Positions 7,627-14,452 of a stretch of 16,853 bases of DNA are shown here, one piece after another. The notes under the pieces were generated by a model. That model was not told the origin of the DNA. It did no database searches and was given only the letters and a program-made list of their open reading frames with translations. Numbering within the stretch: position 1 is the first letter of the stretch; each line of letters opens with the position of its first letter. The position numbers and the translations under genes are program-made. The DNA lies in the NCBI GenBank assembly GCA_050124735.1, contig JASFEQ010000046.1, positions 1 through 16,853 of the forward strand, written 5' to 3'. This DNA comes from JASFEQ01 sp050124735. GTDB taxonomy: Bacteria; Desulfobacterota; DSM-4660; Desulfatiglandales; HGW-15.

Positions 7627-7836
7627 CCCTCCCCCTTGGAGACCCTGTCATAATGTCATTGCGAGGGAGTGAAACGACCGAAGCCTTTCGGCCCCGAGCA
7701 CACGGCCGAGAGGCAATCTCATAAGACATCGAAAACAAAAGATTGCCACGCTCCCTTCAGGGAGTTTACCCTGAGGTTCTCGAAGGGCTCGCAATGACCA
7801 AAAGGGAATTGCGACAGAACCTCTTCAGGGGGAGGG
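7627..7836. repeat. Composite inverted-repeat element upstream of argC
   Basis: Fills most of the gap 7582-7899. The outer arms CCCTCCCCCT (7627-7636) and AGGGGGAGGG (7827-7836) are perfect inverted repeats. Inside, GTCATTGCGAG (7655-7665) pairs with CTCGCAATGAC (7788-7798), and GGCAATCT (7712-7719) pairs with AGATTGCC (7740-7747), the layout of a common palindromic intergenic repeat. The left arm is interrupted by a hairpin sequence (CCTTTCGGCC / GGCCGAGAGG) and the right arm by another (CCCTTC 7753-7758 / GAAGGG 7782-7787, with TCAGGG/CCCTGA inside). It looks like smaller repeats inserted into a larger one. No coding content. Confidence 0.75.
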
Positions 7837-7887
7837 TGTGAAAACGGTTTCACCGGCTAAACAGGCAAACGGGAAAACCTCTATCTC

Positions 7888-7893
7888 AAGGAG
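7888..7893 (+). promoter_or_regulatory. Ribosome binding site of argC
   Basis: AAGGAG, 6 bases before ATG 7900; supports that start. Confidence 0.7.
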
Positions 7894-7899
7894 CTAGTT

Positions 7900-8961
7900 A
7901 TGGACAGGATAAAGGTGGGAATTATCGGCGCTGGTGGATATGGGGGCTGTGGTGCCATTGAGCTGCTGCTTGGGCATCCAAAAGCAGAAATTGCTGCGCT
8001 CATAGACAAACAGGATGTGGGAAAACCGATCAGTGTGCTTTATCCCCATCTTAAGGGCTTCTGCGATCTGCCCCTTCTGGACCCGAATGATTCGAACCGG
8101 CCGGACGATTTCCACGTGGTCTTTTTTTCCACTCCCGATGGTGTTGGACAGAAAGAGGCCCCTTCATGGTTAGATAAAGGCATTAAGGTCATAGATTACA
8201 GTGGGGATTTTCGCTTCAATGATTTTGAGACATACAAGGGTTATGCGGCCAGGATAGAAAAGAAGGAAGAACATGACTCTCCCGACCTTCTGCCCCAGTC
8301 CGTCTATGGCCTGGCAGAGTTACACCGGGATGAGATTGCCAAAACAAGCCTGGTGGGCAATCCGGGATGCTTTGCTGTAAGCTGTATCCTGGGTTTGGCT
8401 CCTGCCCTAAAAGGGAATCTCATTGAGCCTGAAACGATCATCTGTGACGCAAAAACCGGGGTTTCGGGTGCTGGAAAGACACCCTCCCCCACCTTCCACT
8501 ATCCCGCCCGTTACGAGGCCATGAATGCATATAAGATTTCAGGGCACCAGCATGTTTACGAAATCGAGCGTGAACTGGGCCTTGTTGCGGGTAAGGAGAT
8601 TAAAGTCACTTTCACACCTCATGTGGTCCCTCTGAGCAGGGGTATTCTTACCACCATCTACGCTCAGATAACGTCCGGGCAGGACGTTGAGACCGTTCGA
8701 GATACCTACGAATCCTTTTACAAGGACGAGACTTTTGTCAGGATCTTTGGGCCTGCCACACCCCAGAGTAGCATGTATGTCCGCGGCAGCAACTTCTGCA
8801 ATCTCTCGTTAAACGTGGATGAGAGGACGGGGAAACTCATTGTGGTGAGTCTTATCGATAACCTGGTAAAGGGGCAGGCAGGGAGTGCTGTTCAAAATAT
8901 GAACATTATGTTTGGGTTAGAAGAGACGGCAGGTCTTCTACGTCCGGGCCAATATCCTTAG
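7900..8961 (+). CDS. argC: N-acetyl-gamma-glutamyl-phosphate reductase
   Basis: 353 aa, the usual ArgC length. The enzyme reduces N-acetylglutamyl phosphate to the semialdehyde with NADPH, the third step of arginine (ornithine) synthesis in the cytoplasm. The N-terminal Rossmann motif is KVGIIGAGGYGGCGAIELL. The catalytic cysteine lies in LVGNPGCFAVSCILGLAPAL (about residue 155), and the dimerisation domain shows DAKTGVSGAGKTPSPTF, SGHQHVYEIERELG, FTPHVVPLSRGILTTIYAQ and, at the end, KGQAGSAVQNMNIMFGLEE. The motif GNPGCY-PT of many ArgC proteins is GNPGCF-AV here, a mild variation. A good AAGGAG precedes the start. No other arginine gene is adjacent. The stop is followed by an inverted-repeat element that separates it from the convergent secretion ATPase gene. 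Confidence 0.95.
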   Translation: MDRIKVGIIGAGGYGGCGAIELLLGHPKAEIAALIDKQDVGKPISVLYPHLKGFCDLPLLDPNDSNRPDDFHVVFFSTPDGVGQKEAPSWLDKGIKVIDYSGDFRFNDFETYKGYAARIEKKEEHDSPDLLPQSVYGLAELHRDEIAKTSLVGNPGCFAVSCILGLAPALKGNLIEPETIICDAKTGVSGAGKTPSPTFHYPARYEAMNAYKISGHQHVYEIERELGLVAGKEIKVTFTPHVVPLSRGILTTIYAQITSGQDVETVRDTYESFYKDETFVRIFGPATPQSSMYVRGSNFCNLSLNVDERTGKLIVVSLIDNLVKGQAGSAVQNMNIMFGLEETAGLLRPGQYP

Positions 8962-8986
8962 GTGACTTTCGAAAAACCGGCTTCTG

Positions 8987-9190
8987 AGAGGCTGATGGAA
9001 AATGTTCATATGCAAGGCTTCCGGAATCCCGAGGAATGAGGCGTACATAGAAGTACGCCGCAATGACGAGGGACGAGGATAACGCAGCCCTTTGACTTTA
9101 CTCAGGGCCATGAGTCCTTCGACTTTGCTCAGGACCGTGAGCCTGTCGAACGGCTTGTCGAATGGCAGATGGGCGTTTTCCGACAGCCTC
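8987..9190. repeat. Inverted-repeat element with a second repeat nested inside
   Basis: The ends GAGGCTGATGGAAAATG (8988-9004) and CGTTTTCCGACAGCCTC (9174-9190) form a near-perfect terminal inverted repeat. An internal hairpin GGCGTAC-ATAGAA-GTACGCC spans 9040-9059. At 9088-9164 a different repeat interrupts it, flanked on each side by GCAG (9084-9087 and 9165-9168), which looks like a 4-bp target duplication. The element fills the gap between argC and the convergent secretion ATPase, ending 4 bases before the latter's stop codon, and its hairpins could act as a bidirectional terminator. No gene is present here. Confidence 0.72.
9089..9142. repeat. Tandem pair of 27-bp repeats
   Basis: The units 9089-9115 and 9116-9142 match at 22 of 27 positions, and all five differences are transitions. 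The second unit contains GCTCA-GGACCG-TGAGC and, with the following GTCGAA, can fold into a longer hairpin. It lies within the nested insert of the larger inverted-repeat element. Confidence 0.7.
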
Positions 9191-9194
9191 TAGG

Positions 9195-11492
9195 CTATTT
9201 GATGCAGACCTTTCTGACCTGGATGAGATCCGTTTCGCCATTGAAAACTTTCCTGATCCCATCCTGCATAAGGGTAGCCATTCCATCCTTGATGGCTTGC
9301 TTTCTCAAATCTTCCATTTTGGCCCTGCTCTGTATCAAAGTCTTCATGTCGTCGGTCCCCACAAGGAGCTCATGAATACCGGTCCGGCCCCTGTATCCCG
9401 TGTTTCCGCAATTGTTGCATCCGTTGGGTTTGTAGAGGAACAAGTCATTGTCATAGGAGATTCCCAGGGCGTCGAAATCCCCTTCATAAGCCCTGACCAT
9501 GTTATCAAATTCCTCTTGGCTCGGGTGATATTGCTCCTTGCAGTCCTTGCAGAGGGTCCTTACCAATCTTTGGGCCAGTACACCCAGGATGGCATCGGCA
9601 AAATTGAACGGGTCCATGCCCATATCCAGGAGTCGGGTTACGGTCTCAGGAGCGCTATTGGTATGAAGCGTGCTGAAAACCAGGTGGCCCGTCAGAGAGG
9701 CCTCGATACCCGTGGACACGGTCTCATGGTCCCGCATCTCGCCCACCATGATCACATCAGGGTCTGCCCTCAAAAAGGCCCTCATGGCAGTAGCAAAATC
9801 GAATCCGATTTTTGGATGGACCTGGACCTGACGCAGGCCTTCTTGGCTAATCTCCACAGGATCCTCAGCTGTCCATATCTTTGTCTCAGGCTTGTTGATA
9901 TAGCGTAGCGCAGCGTGAAGTGTGGTGGTCTTACCGCTTCCTGTGGGTCCCACCACGAGGACGATCCCGTAAGGCTTGGATATCATCTCGACGAAAGAGC
10001 CATAGGTGCTATCACTCATCCCCATTTTATCCAGGGGGATGGGCTCCCCGCTCGCCAGGAGTCGCAAGACCACATCCTCATTTCCTCCTGCCGTGGGAAT
10101 GGAGGCAACACGCAGTTCGATATCAAGGGGAGCGTATTTCTTGAACTTGATCTTTCCATCTTGAGGAAAGCGCCTTTCGGCGATATCCAGTTCGGACATG
10201 ATCTTGAGTCGCGAGACGATGGCTCGTTTGTAGGTATAGGGGATGGTCTGATAGACCTGACAGGCGCCGTCCACTCTGAATCTGATCACCGCATTGGCCT
10301 TCCCTGCCCGTGGCTCAATGTGGATATCCGAGGCGCCCCGGTTGTAAGCGTCCATGACCGTCTTGTTGACCAACTGAACAATGGCCGAGTCCTCTTCGCT
10401 TACCCCCACCAGATCATCCTCATCATCCTCTTCGGAGACGTCTAGCTTTCCGAGAATGTCTTCGATGCTTCCCTGGTCCTTTGTCTTCACCCCAAAGAAA
10501 AGGTCGATCATCCTGAAGATATCCTCTTTGAGGGCGACACAATACTCGTATTGCTTGGCTGGAATCAGCCGGCTAATAACGTCCCTTGCAGGAAGGTAAT
10601 CGGGGTTTTCCATGGCCACGACAATTTTGTTGCCCGACCGTGATAAGGGAACAAAGACGTTCTTCTTGAGGAAGTTCATCTTGAGCCCTTTCAGGAGCTC
10701 ACCTGGAATCACCATCCTTTCGTCATATGGGACGAACTGGGTCTTGTAGTATTCAGAGAGGGACTTTCCAACATCCTCCTTTGATACATTGAAATCGCTC
10801 ATGAGGACCGATTCCACCTGTTTCTTGGACTTCCTCGCATTGATCATGGCCCGTTCCAGGTCTTTATTTGTAACGATGTTGTTGGATATGAGGTGATCAA
10901 ATTTGGTGGGTTTGGATTTTTTGGCCAACTTCTGGTTATTGAAAAAGGCTACACCCAGGACCCTGGCGATTTCAAGAACGGAGGATTGGTCTTCGAGGGT
11001 AAAGTTATTCCCCTTTCTTTTGTTGATTAGCTGAATAACACCGAGGAGATACCTATTGAAAGTGATGGGTGCCACCAAGACCTGTTTCGTCTTGTAGCCC
11101 GACTTTTTGTCCCAGCTCCGGTCAAAATTTAGATCCTGATTTATTCTCTTAACTTCCTCATCATCATAGGCATTACTAATGTTGATTACTTTTCCAAATG
11201 AGGCACAGTATCCAGTGATACTATCATTATTGATGGGGACCCGAATCTCGTTGACCTCACCGCCGGTCTTAAAACGGGAGACAACCTGCCTACTAGCCCC
11301 ATCCACCACATAGACAGTGATCCGATCGGCATCGAAGAGGGCAAGGATCTCATCTTGAAGGTTGTCAAGGATATCATCCGTATCTTTAGCCGAATGGATC
11401 TTGCTGGTGATAGTATTTAGTCTTTTTTGAAATTGGAGCTGTTCTTCCAGAGATTTTTCAGACCGGCCCGGTTCTTTTGCAGTGGCAGCCAT
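9195..11492 (-). CDS. GspE/PilB-family secretion/pilus assembly ATPase with N-terminal GAF domain
   Basis: 765 aa from ATG 11492. Residues about 15-185 form a GAF domain preceded by a short helix (FQKRLNTITSKIHSAKDTDD, DADRITVYVVD, VLVAPITFNRYLLGVIQLIN). Residues about 200-350 resemble the GspE/MshE N-terminal domain. The rest is a full hexameric ATPase: Walker A GPTGSGKTT (about 514-522), the Asp box SELDIAERRFPQDGKI, Walker B region DPDVIMVGEMRD (about 577), His box LTGHLVFSTLHTN, and the metal-binding pairs CKDC (about 648) and CNNCG (about 691). It would power type II secretion or type IV pilus assembly at the inner membrane, with the GAF domain adding ligand sensing. No pilin, secretin or platform gene is next to it. 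A TTG start at 11507 is possible but less likely than the ATG. Confidence 0.94.
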   Translation of the reverse strand: MAATAKEPGRSEKSLEEQLQFQKRLNTITSKIHSAKDTDDILDNLQDEILALFDADRITVYVVDGASRQVVSRFKTGGEVNEIRVPINNDSITGYCASFGKVINISNAYDDEEVKRINQDLNFDRSWDKKSGYKTKQVLVAPITFNRYLLGVIQLINKRKGNNFTLEDQSSVLEIARVLGVAFFNNQKLAKKSKPTKFDHLISNNIVTNKDLERAMINARKSKKQVESVLMSDFNVSKEDVGKSLSEYYKTQFVPYDERMVIPGELLKGLKMNFLKKNVFVPLSRSGNKIVVAMENPDYLPARDVISRLIPAKQYEYCVALKEDIFRMIDLFFGVKTKDQGSIEDILGKLDVSEEDDEDDLVGVSEEDSAIVQLVNKTVMDAYNRGASDIHIEPRAGKANAVIRFRVDGACQVYQTIPYTYKRAIVSRLKIMSELDIAERRFPQDGKIKFKKYAPLDIELRVASIPTAGGNEDVVLRLLASGEPIPLDKMGMSDSTYGSFVEMISKPYGIVLVVGPTGSGKTTTLHAALRYINKPETKIWTAEDPVEISQEGLRQVQVHPKIGFDFATAMRAFLRADPDVIMVGEMRDHETVSTGIEASLTGHLVFSTLHTNSAPETVTRLLDMGMDPFNFADAILGVLAQRLVRTLCKDCKEQYHPSQEEFDNMVRAYEGDFDALGISYDNDLFLYKPNGCNNCGNTGYRGRTGIHELLVGTDDMKTLIQSRAKMEDLRKQAIKDGMATLMQDGIRKVFNGETDLIQVRKVCIK

Positions 11493-11535
11493 AGATAAGT
11501 TCCCCAAAACCCCCCTTTTGAGCTAAATCTTATAT

Positions 11536-11563
11536 ATTTTAAACGATTTACAGAAATTTGCAA
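11536..11563 (-). promoter_or_regulatory. Candidate promoter of the GAF-GspE/PilB gene
   Basis: Minus strand: TTGCAA (11563-11558) and TAAAAT (11541-11536) with a 16-bp spacer, about 45 bp before the ATG. The -35 matches consensus at 4 of 6 positions and the -10 at 5 of 6. A sigma-54 site was looked for because of TTGGC...TTGCA nearby, but the GG-GC distance is wrong. Confidence 0.45.
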
Positions 11564-11570
11564 CCTATTT

Positions 11571-11585
11571 GTTTGCCAAGCAAAC
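11571..11585. promoter_or_regulatory. Palindromic site in divergent intergenic region
   Basis: GTTTGCCAAGCAAAC: GTTTGC and GCAAAC are perfect inverted arms around CAA. It lies just upstream of the candidate -35 of the secretion ATPase gene and about 65 bp ahead of tatD, a reasonable place for a regulator site. No matching regulator is identified. Confidence 0.35.
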
Positions 11586-11650
11586 CCGGATAGACTATCA
11601 TCTCTTGAGCCAAGATATTAGAATATAAACCAAAATTTGGGCATAAGGAT

Positions 11651-12427
11651 ATGTTGGTTGACTCTCACGCACATCTGGACATGAAGGATTTTGACAAGGA
11701 TCGACAAGCGACCCTAGACAGGGCCTTGGAAGGCGGTGTTACGCACATCATCACAATAGGAACTGACCTGTCCAGTTCACTTAAGGCCTTGGAATTGGCC
11801 AACATCTATGATTTCGTCTTCTCATCGGTAGGCTACCACCCACATCATGCCACGGACACAGATCAGCCAGTCCTAAGAGAACTGGAAGGACTCGTATCGG
11901 AGCCTAAAGTGGTCGCCTGGGGAGAAATAGGCCTGGATTTCTACCGCCGCTATTCTCCGGCCGATGTGCAGGTGGCGGCATTTAAGCGGCAGTTGAAAAT
12001 GGCCATGGATTTGGATCTGCCCGTGATTATTCATGACAGAGAAGCCCACACAGAACTATTTGAAATCTTAGAAGAAATGACAAGAGGAAAGGCCAGGGGC
12101 GTCATACACTGTTTTTCAGGCGATTATGATATGGCCATGGCTCTCATCGAAATGGGCTACCATATCTCCATACCGGGTACGGTGACCTATAAGAAGGCCT
12201 TCCAGGTGCATGAGGTGGCCACCAGAATACCCCTTGAACGCATGATCGTGGAAACAGATGCCCCCTTTCTGGCACCGGTTCCCTTTAGAGGGAAGCGTAA
12301 TGAGCCCCTCTTCGTGACCCATACGGCCCAAAAGATCGCAGAACTGAGAAGCATGGATTTCCAGGAAGTGGCTCTTCAGACCTCTGAAAATGCAAAGCGA
12401 CTTTTTGATCTCCCAGACAAGCCATGA
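11651..12427 (+). CDS. tatD: TatD-family metal-dependent deoxyribonuclease (YcfH/TatD)
   Basis: 258 aa, the normal size for this TIM-barrel amidohydrolase-like family. Metal ligands are visible in order: VDSHAHLD (residues 3-10), GEIGLDFYR (the Glu ligand), VIIHDREAH, GVIHCFSGD, and MIVETDAPFLAP near the C-terminal end. Family members cut DNA 3'-5' and act in repair and DNA turnover; cellular role here is inferred. ATG 11651 follows AAGG closely. Its last codons overlap maf by 4 bp (ATGA), so the two are cotranscribed and translationally coupled. In many bacteria tatD sits next to unrelated housekeeping genes, so the pairing says little about function. Confidence 0.94.
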   Translation: MLVDSHAHLDMKDFDKDRQATLDRALEGGVTHIITIGTDLSSSLKALELANIYDFVFSSVGYHPHHATDTDQPVLRELEGLVSEPKVVAWGEIGLDFYRRYSPADVQVAAFKRQLKMAMDLDLPVIIHDREAHTELFEILEEMTRGKARGVIHCFSGDYDMAMALIEMGYHISIPGTVTYKKAFQVHEVATRIPLERMIVETDAPFLAPVPFRGKRNEPLFVTHTAQKIAELRSMDFQEVALQTSENAKRLFDLPDKP

Positions 12428-13035
12428 GTTTCCAGCCGATTAGCAAAGAAAATCCTCTCGTATTGGCCTCTAATTCGCCCAGAAGGAGAAGGTTGTTGCA
12501 GCAGATCGGTCTCCCCTTTCACTCACTGCCTAGCCATGTGGATGAAGACCAAATCCTGGGCGAACCCCCTGTAAAGGCCGTTTTGCTTGCAGAGAAAAAA
12601 GCAAAGGCAGTCTACTCCAAATCTGGGGACAGCTGGACACTTGGGGCGGATACGATGGTTATTATGGGTGAGCGTATACTTGGCAAACCGATAGATCATG
12701 AAGATGCGCACTTCATGCTATCTCGCCTAAGCGGGAAAGAGCATGAGGTTATTACAGGGTTCTGTCTCCTGAATCCTTCGGGTGATATGGCCCATTCAGA
12801 AGCCATCACCACGCTCGTGAAAATGAAGCGCCTGGGCGAGAAAGAGATCAATGCTTATGTGGCCACAGGTGAACCCTTCGGCAAGGCGGGCAGCTATGCA
12901 ATCCAAGGGGTAGGCGCCTTTCTGGTGGAATCTATCTCGGGCTCTTATACCAATGTGGTGGGCTTGCCGGTGTGTGCCCTCATCAAATCGTTGCTCGCCG
13001 TGGGTGCCTTAAAAAACTTCCCACTCTACCCTTAA
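12424..13035 (+). CDS. maf: Maf-family nucleoside triphosphate pyrophosphatase
   Basis: 203 aa, a typical Maf/YhdE/YceF length. The N-terminal LVLASNSPRRRRLLQQIGL contains the SxxR substrate-binding motif. SHVDE and GADTMVIMGERILGKPID provide the catalytic acidic residues, and SGKEHEVITGFCL and AGSYAIQGVGAFLVESISGSYTNVVGLPV are the C-terminal family signatures. It hydrolyses non-canonical or excess nucleoside triphosphates (dTTP/UTP or m7GTP, depending on subfamily) to monophosphates, protecting against misincorporation. I cannot fix the subfamily with confidence. It starts inside the tatD stop codon (ATGA). The stop is followed 26 bp later by the left end of a miniature transposable element. 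Confidence 0.95.
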   Translation: MSFQPISKENPLVLASNSPRRRRLLQQIGLPFHSLPSHVDEDQILGEPPVKAVLLAEKKAKAVYSKSGDSWTLGADTMVIMGERILGKPIDHEDAHFMLSRLSGKEHEVITGFCLLNPSGDMAHSEAITTLVKMKRLGEKEINAYVATGEPFGKAGSYAIQGVGAFLVESISGSYTNVVGLPVCALIKSLLAVGALKNFPLYP

Positions 13036-13061
13036 TTAATCTGAATCTCTTATAACACTAA

Positions 13062-13391
13062 ATAGGGGACGTTGTTGACTATCGTGACTAATTAATTTTC
13101 ACACTGTTTCTCATACATATCCTTGAAGTAGCCGATGTGGATACCCCTGGTTGACCACCTTCTTCCGCTAAGGTCAGGCCGTAACCTTCCTTAGGTTTGA
13201 TTGCCATTTGCACCCTTATCTGAGATATCCATTCCCCATTTCCTTTGTGCAATAACATGATGAAGAGTCCCAGGAGAACCCAATTATGCTTGTCTTTGCA
13301 TAATGATTAATTCCCTTTGCTCACACCTAAATAATCGACAGTCTGTTGAGCTCTGACATAGGTTGTCACGATAGTCAACAACGTCCCCTAT
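13062..13391. mobile_element. Miniature inverted-repeat element derived from a Y1 (REP-associated/IS200-like) transposon
   Basis: 330 bp bounded by perfect 27-bp inverted repeats at 13062-13088 and 13365-13391 (outer end ATAGGGGACGTTGTTGACTA). No target duplication is evident, as expected for Y1 transposition. Inside are the two ends of a decayed transposase gene. The element fills the whole gap between maf and rlmB, and its right arm contains the rlmB stop codon. It is too short to encode a transposase, so movement would need one supplied in trans. Confidence 0.85.
13088..13301 (-). pseudogene. Remnant of a Y1 (REP-associated tyrosine) transposase gene
   Basis: From 13301 the minus strand reads MQRQA-stop-LGSPGTLHHVIAQRKW, which matches the family N-terminus (MxRxxRLxxPGTLHHVIxRG) with an in-frame TAA in place of an early codon. 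In another frame, near the end, it reads YGLTLAEEGGQPGVSTSATSR and stops at 13088. This resembles the C-terminal helix-turn-helix seen in some members of the family (LAxxxGVSTSAISRI). The central part, including the HUH motif and the catalytic tyrosine, is missing. Recognition of the N-terminus is firm; the C-terminal match is weaker. Confidence 0.7.
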
Positions 13392-14134
13392 GTCCTTTGG
13401 CGATCAATCTCGGAGAGAATGATGCCGCAGGCCACAGACACATTCAGGGACTCCACCTGTCCATAGGATGGAATACTAACCAGCTGATGACATCGGCCTC
13501 TCACCAAACGGCTCAGACCCCTTTCCTCACTCCCCAGGACCAAAACCAGGGGCCTGTTCCAGTCGAAGTGGTAAATGGTTTCAGGTGCTTCGCCGGCTGC
13601 ACCGATAATCCAAAATCCTTTCCTGTCCAATACATCCAGCGCCCTGCCCAAATTGACAACCCTGGAGATAGGCAGATGGACGTAGCTCCCGGCTGATCTT
13701 TTTCTTACCTTCTCCGTAACCTTTGCGGAACGATCTTTGGGCAGGATAAGGCCATGGGACCTGAAAAATGCGGCTGTCCTGATTAGGGCGCCCAGGTTGC
13801 CTTCATCCGTGATATGGTCTGCTGCCAGAAGTAAGGACTGCTCCGAGGCGTCGAATGACATATCAACGAGCATATTGAAATCCATATAGGTAAACTCTTC
13901 CGCAAGAGCCACTATGCCTTGGTGGGCAATTCTGGGCACGTAACGACCCAACATAGTGCCTTTCTTGAATTTAACGGGAACGCCCCTGTCTTCTGCAATC
14001 TCAAGTATTTCCTTGGCCCGGGAAGATCTTTTTCCCTCTGCAATCCAGATTGCATTGATCTTGATCTGTCCCTTGAGTAAAGTCTCCCTCACGGCATGAA
14101 AACCGGGGATAAGATGTGAACCTTTGTCCTTAAT
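13388..14134 (-). CDS. rlmB: 23S rRNA (guanosine-2'-O-)-methyltransferase, TrmH/SpoU family
   Basis: SPOUT-fold methyltransferase that uses SAM to 2'-O-methylate 23S rRNA (G2251 for E. coli RlmB). An N-terminal substrate-binding domain (AHQGIVALAEE at its end) precedes motif 1 DHITDEGNLGALIRTA, motif 2 LVLVLGSEERGLSRLV and motif 3 IPSYGQVESLNVSVA, the knotted SAM site. The first usual start codon is GTG 14092, but the frame upstream still encodes the conserved N-terminus (LIPGFHAVRETLLKG). The only plausible start after the in-frame TGA at 14149-14147 is ATT 14134, four bases after AGGAGG. That gives 248 aa, matching the family (about 245), against 234 from the GTG. The stop TAG lies in the right arm of the adjacent mobile element. 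TrmH-type relatives share these motifs, so rlmB itself is probable rather than certain. Confidence 0.88.
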   Translation of the reverse strand: MKDKGSHLIPGFHAVRETLLKGQIKINAIWIAEGKRSSRAKEILEIAEDRGVPVKFKKGTMLGRYVPRIAHQGIVALAEEFTYMDFNMLVDMSFDASEQSLLLAADHITDEGNLGALIRTAAFFRSHGLILPKDRSAKVTEKVRKRSAGSYVHLPISRVVNLGRALDVLDRKGFWIIGAAGEAPETIYHFDWNRPLVLVLGSEERGLSRLVRGRCHQLVSIPSYGQVESLNVSVACGIILSEIDRQRT

Positions 14135-14138
14135 AATT

Positions 14139-14144
14139 CCTCCT
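14139..14144 (-). promoter_or_regulatory. Ribosome binding site pointing to an ATT start of rlmB
   Basis: AGGAGG on the minus strand, four bases before ATT 14134 and one base before another ATT. The next usable in-frame start, GTG 14092, is about 46 bases away, too far for this site. ATG 14150 overlaps the site's upstream side but opens a different frame that stops after six codons. Confidence 0.6.
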
Positions 14145-14210
14145 ACTCATACTATTTCACTTAAACGTAACATTTTAGCCCCTTGAAACAGGCGTGCAAA
14201 ATCTTTTGAT

Positions 14211-14408
14211 GGGCTAAGGGGCATTCTCTGGAGGCGCCAAAACCCAGGCCTTCTGAGCGCGGTTTCTTCCGGGGTTTCCCTTGCCCTGACGCCTGCGCAC
14301 ACAAGTTCAATGGTGACAGTACAGGGCTTGGAGCTACCTCGCTTTGTGCGCCATCCTTAAGGGCGCCGGGCAAATTTTTTGGCCCTTCCAGAGAATGCCG
14401 GTTAGCCC
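14211..14408. repeat. Long imperfect inverted-repeat element between rlmB and the glycosyltransferase gene
   Basis: GGGCTAAGGGGCATTCTCTGG (14211-14231) pairs with CCAGAGAATGCCGGTTAGCCC (14388-14408) at 19 of 21 positions. The similarity continues inward imperfectly (GGAGGCGCCAAAA against GGAAGGGCCAAAA on the opposite strand, and GCGCACACAAG against GCGCACAAAG). CACTTAAACG occurs as a direct repeat outside it at 14158-14167 and 14437-14446. It accounts for most of the 318-bp gap 14135-14452. Origin unknown; a miniature transposable or REP-like element is likely. Confidence 0.68.
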
Positions 14409-14452
14409 AAGGGCTTTTCGAACGCGTAAAGCATTACACTTAAACGGGGCTT

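Noticed and set aside
9089..9142. Tandem 27-bp repeats considered as a CRISPR remnant
   Set aside because: The units are directly adjacent with no spacer, differ from each other, and belong to a hairpin-forming intergenic repeat; no cas gene nearby.
9162..9908. 248-codon plus-strand open frame
   Set aside because: Lies opposite the C-terminal half of the GspE/PilB ATPase, which has all conserved boxes; no recognisable domain on the plus strand.
11563..11590. Possible sigma-54 promoter (TTGGC...TTGCA) before the secretion ATPase gene
   Set aside because: There are 14 bases between GG and GC instead of the required 10.
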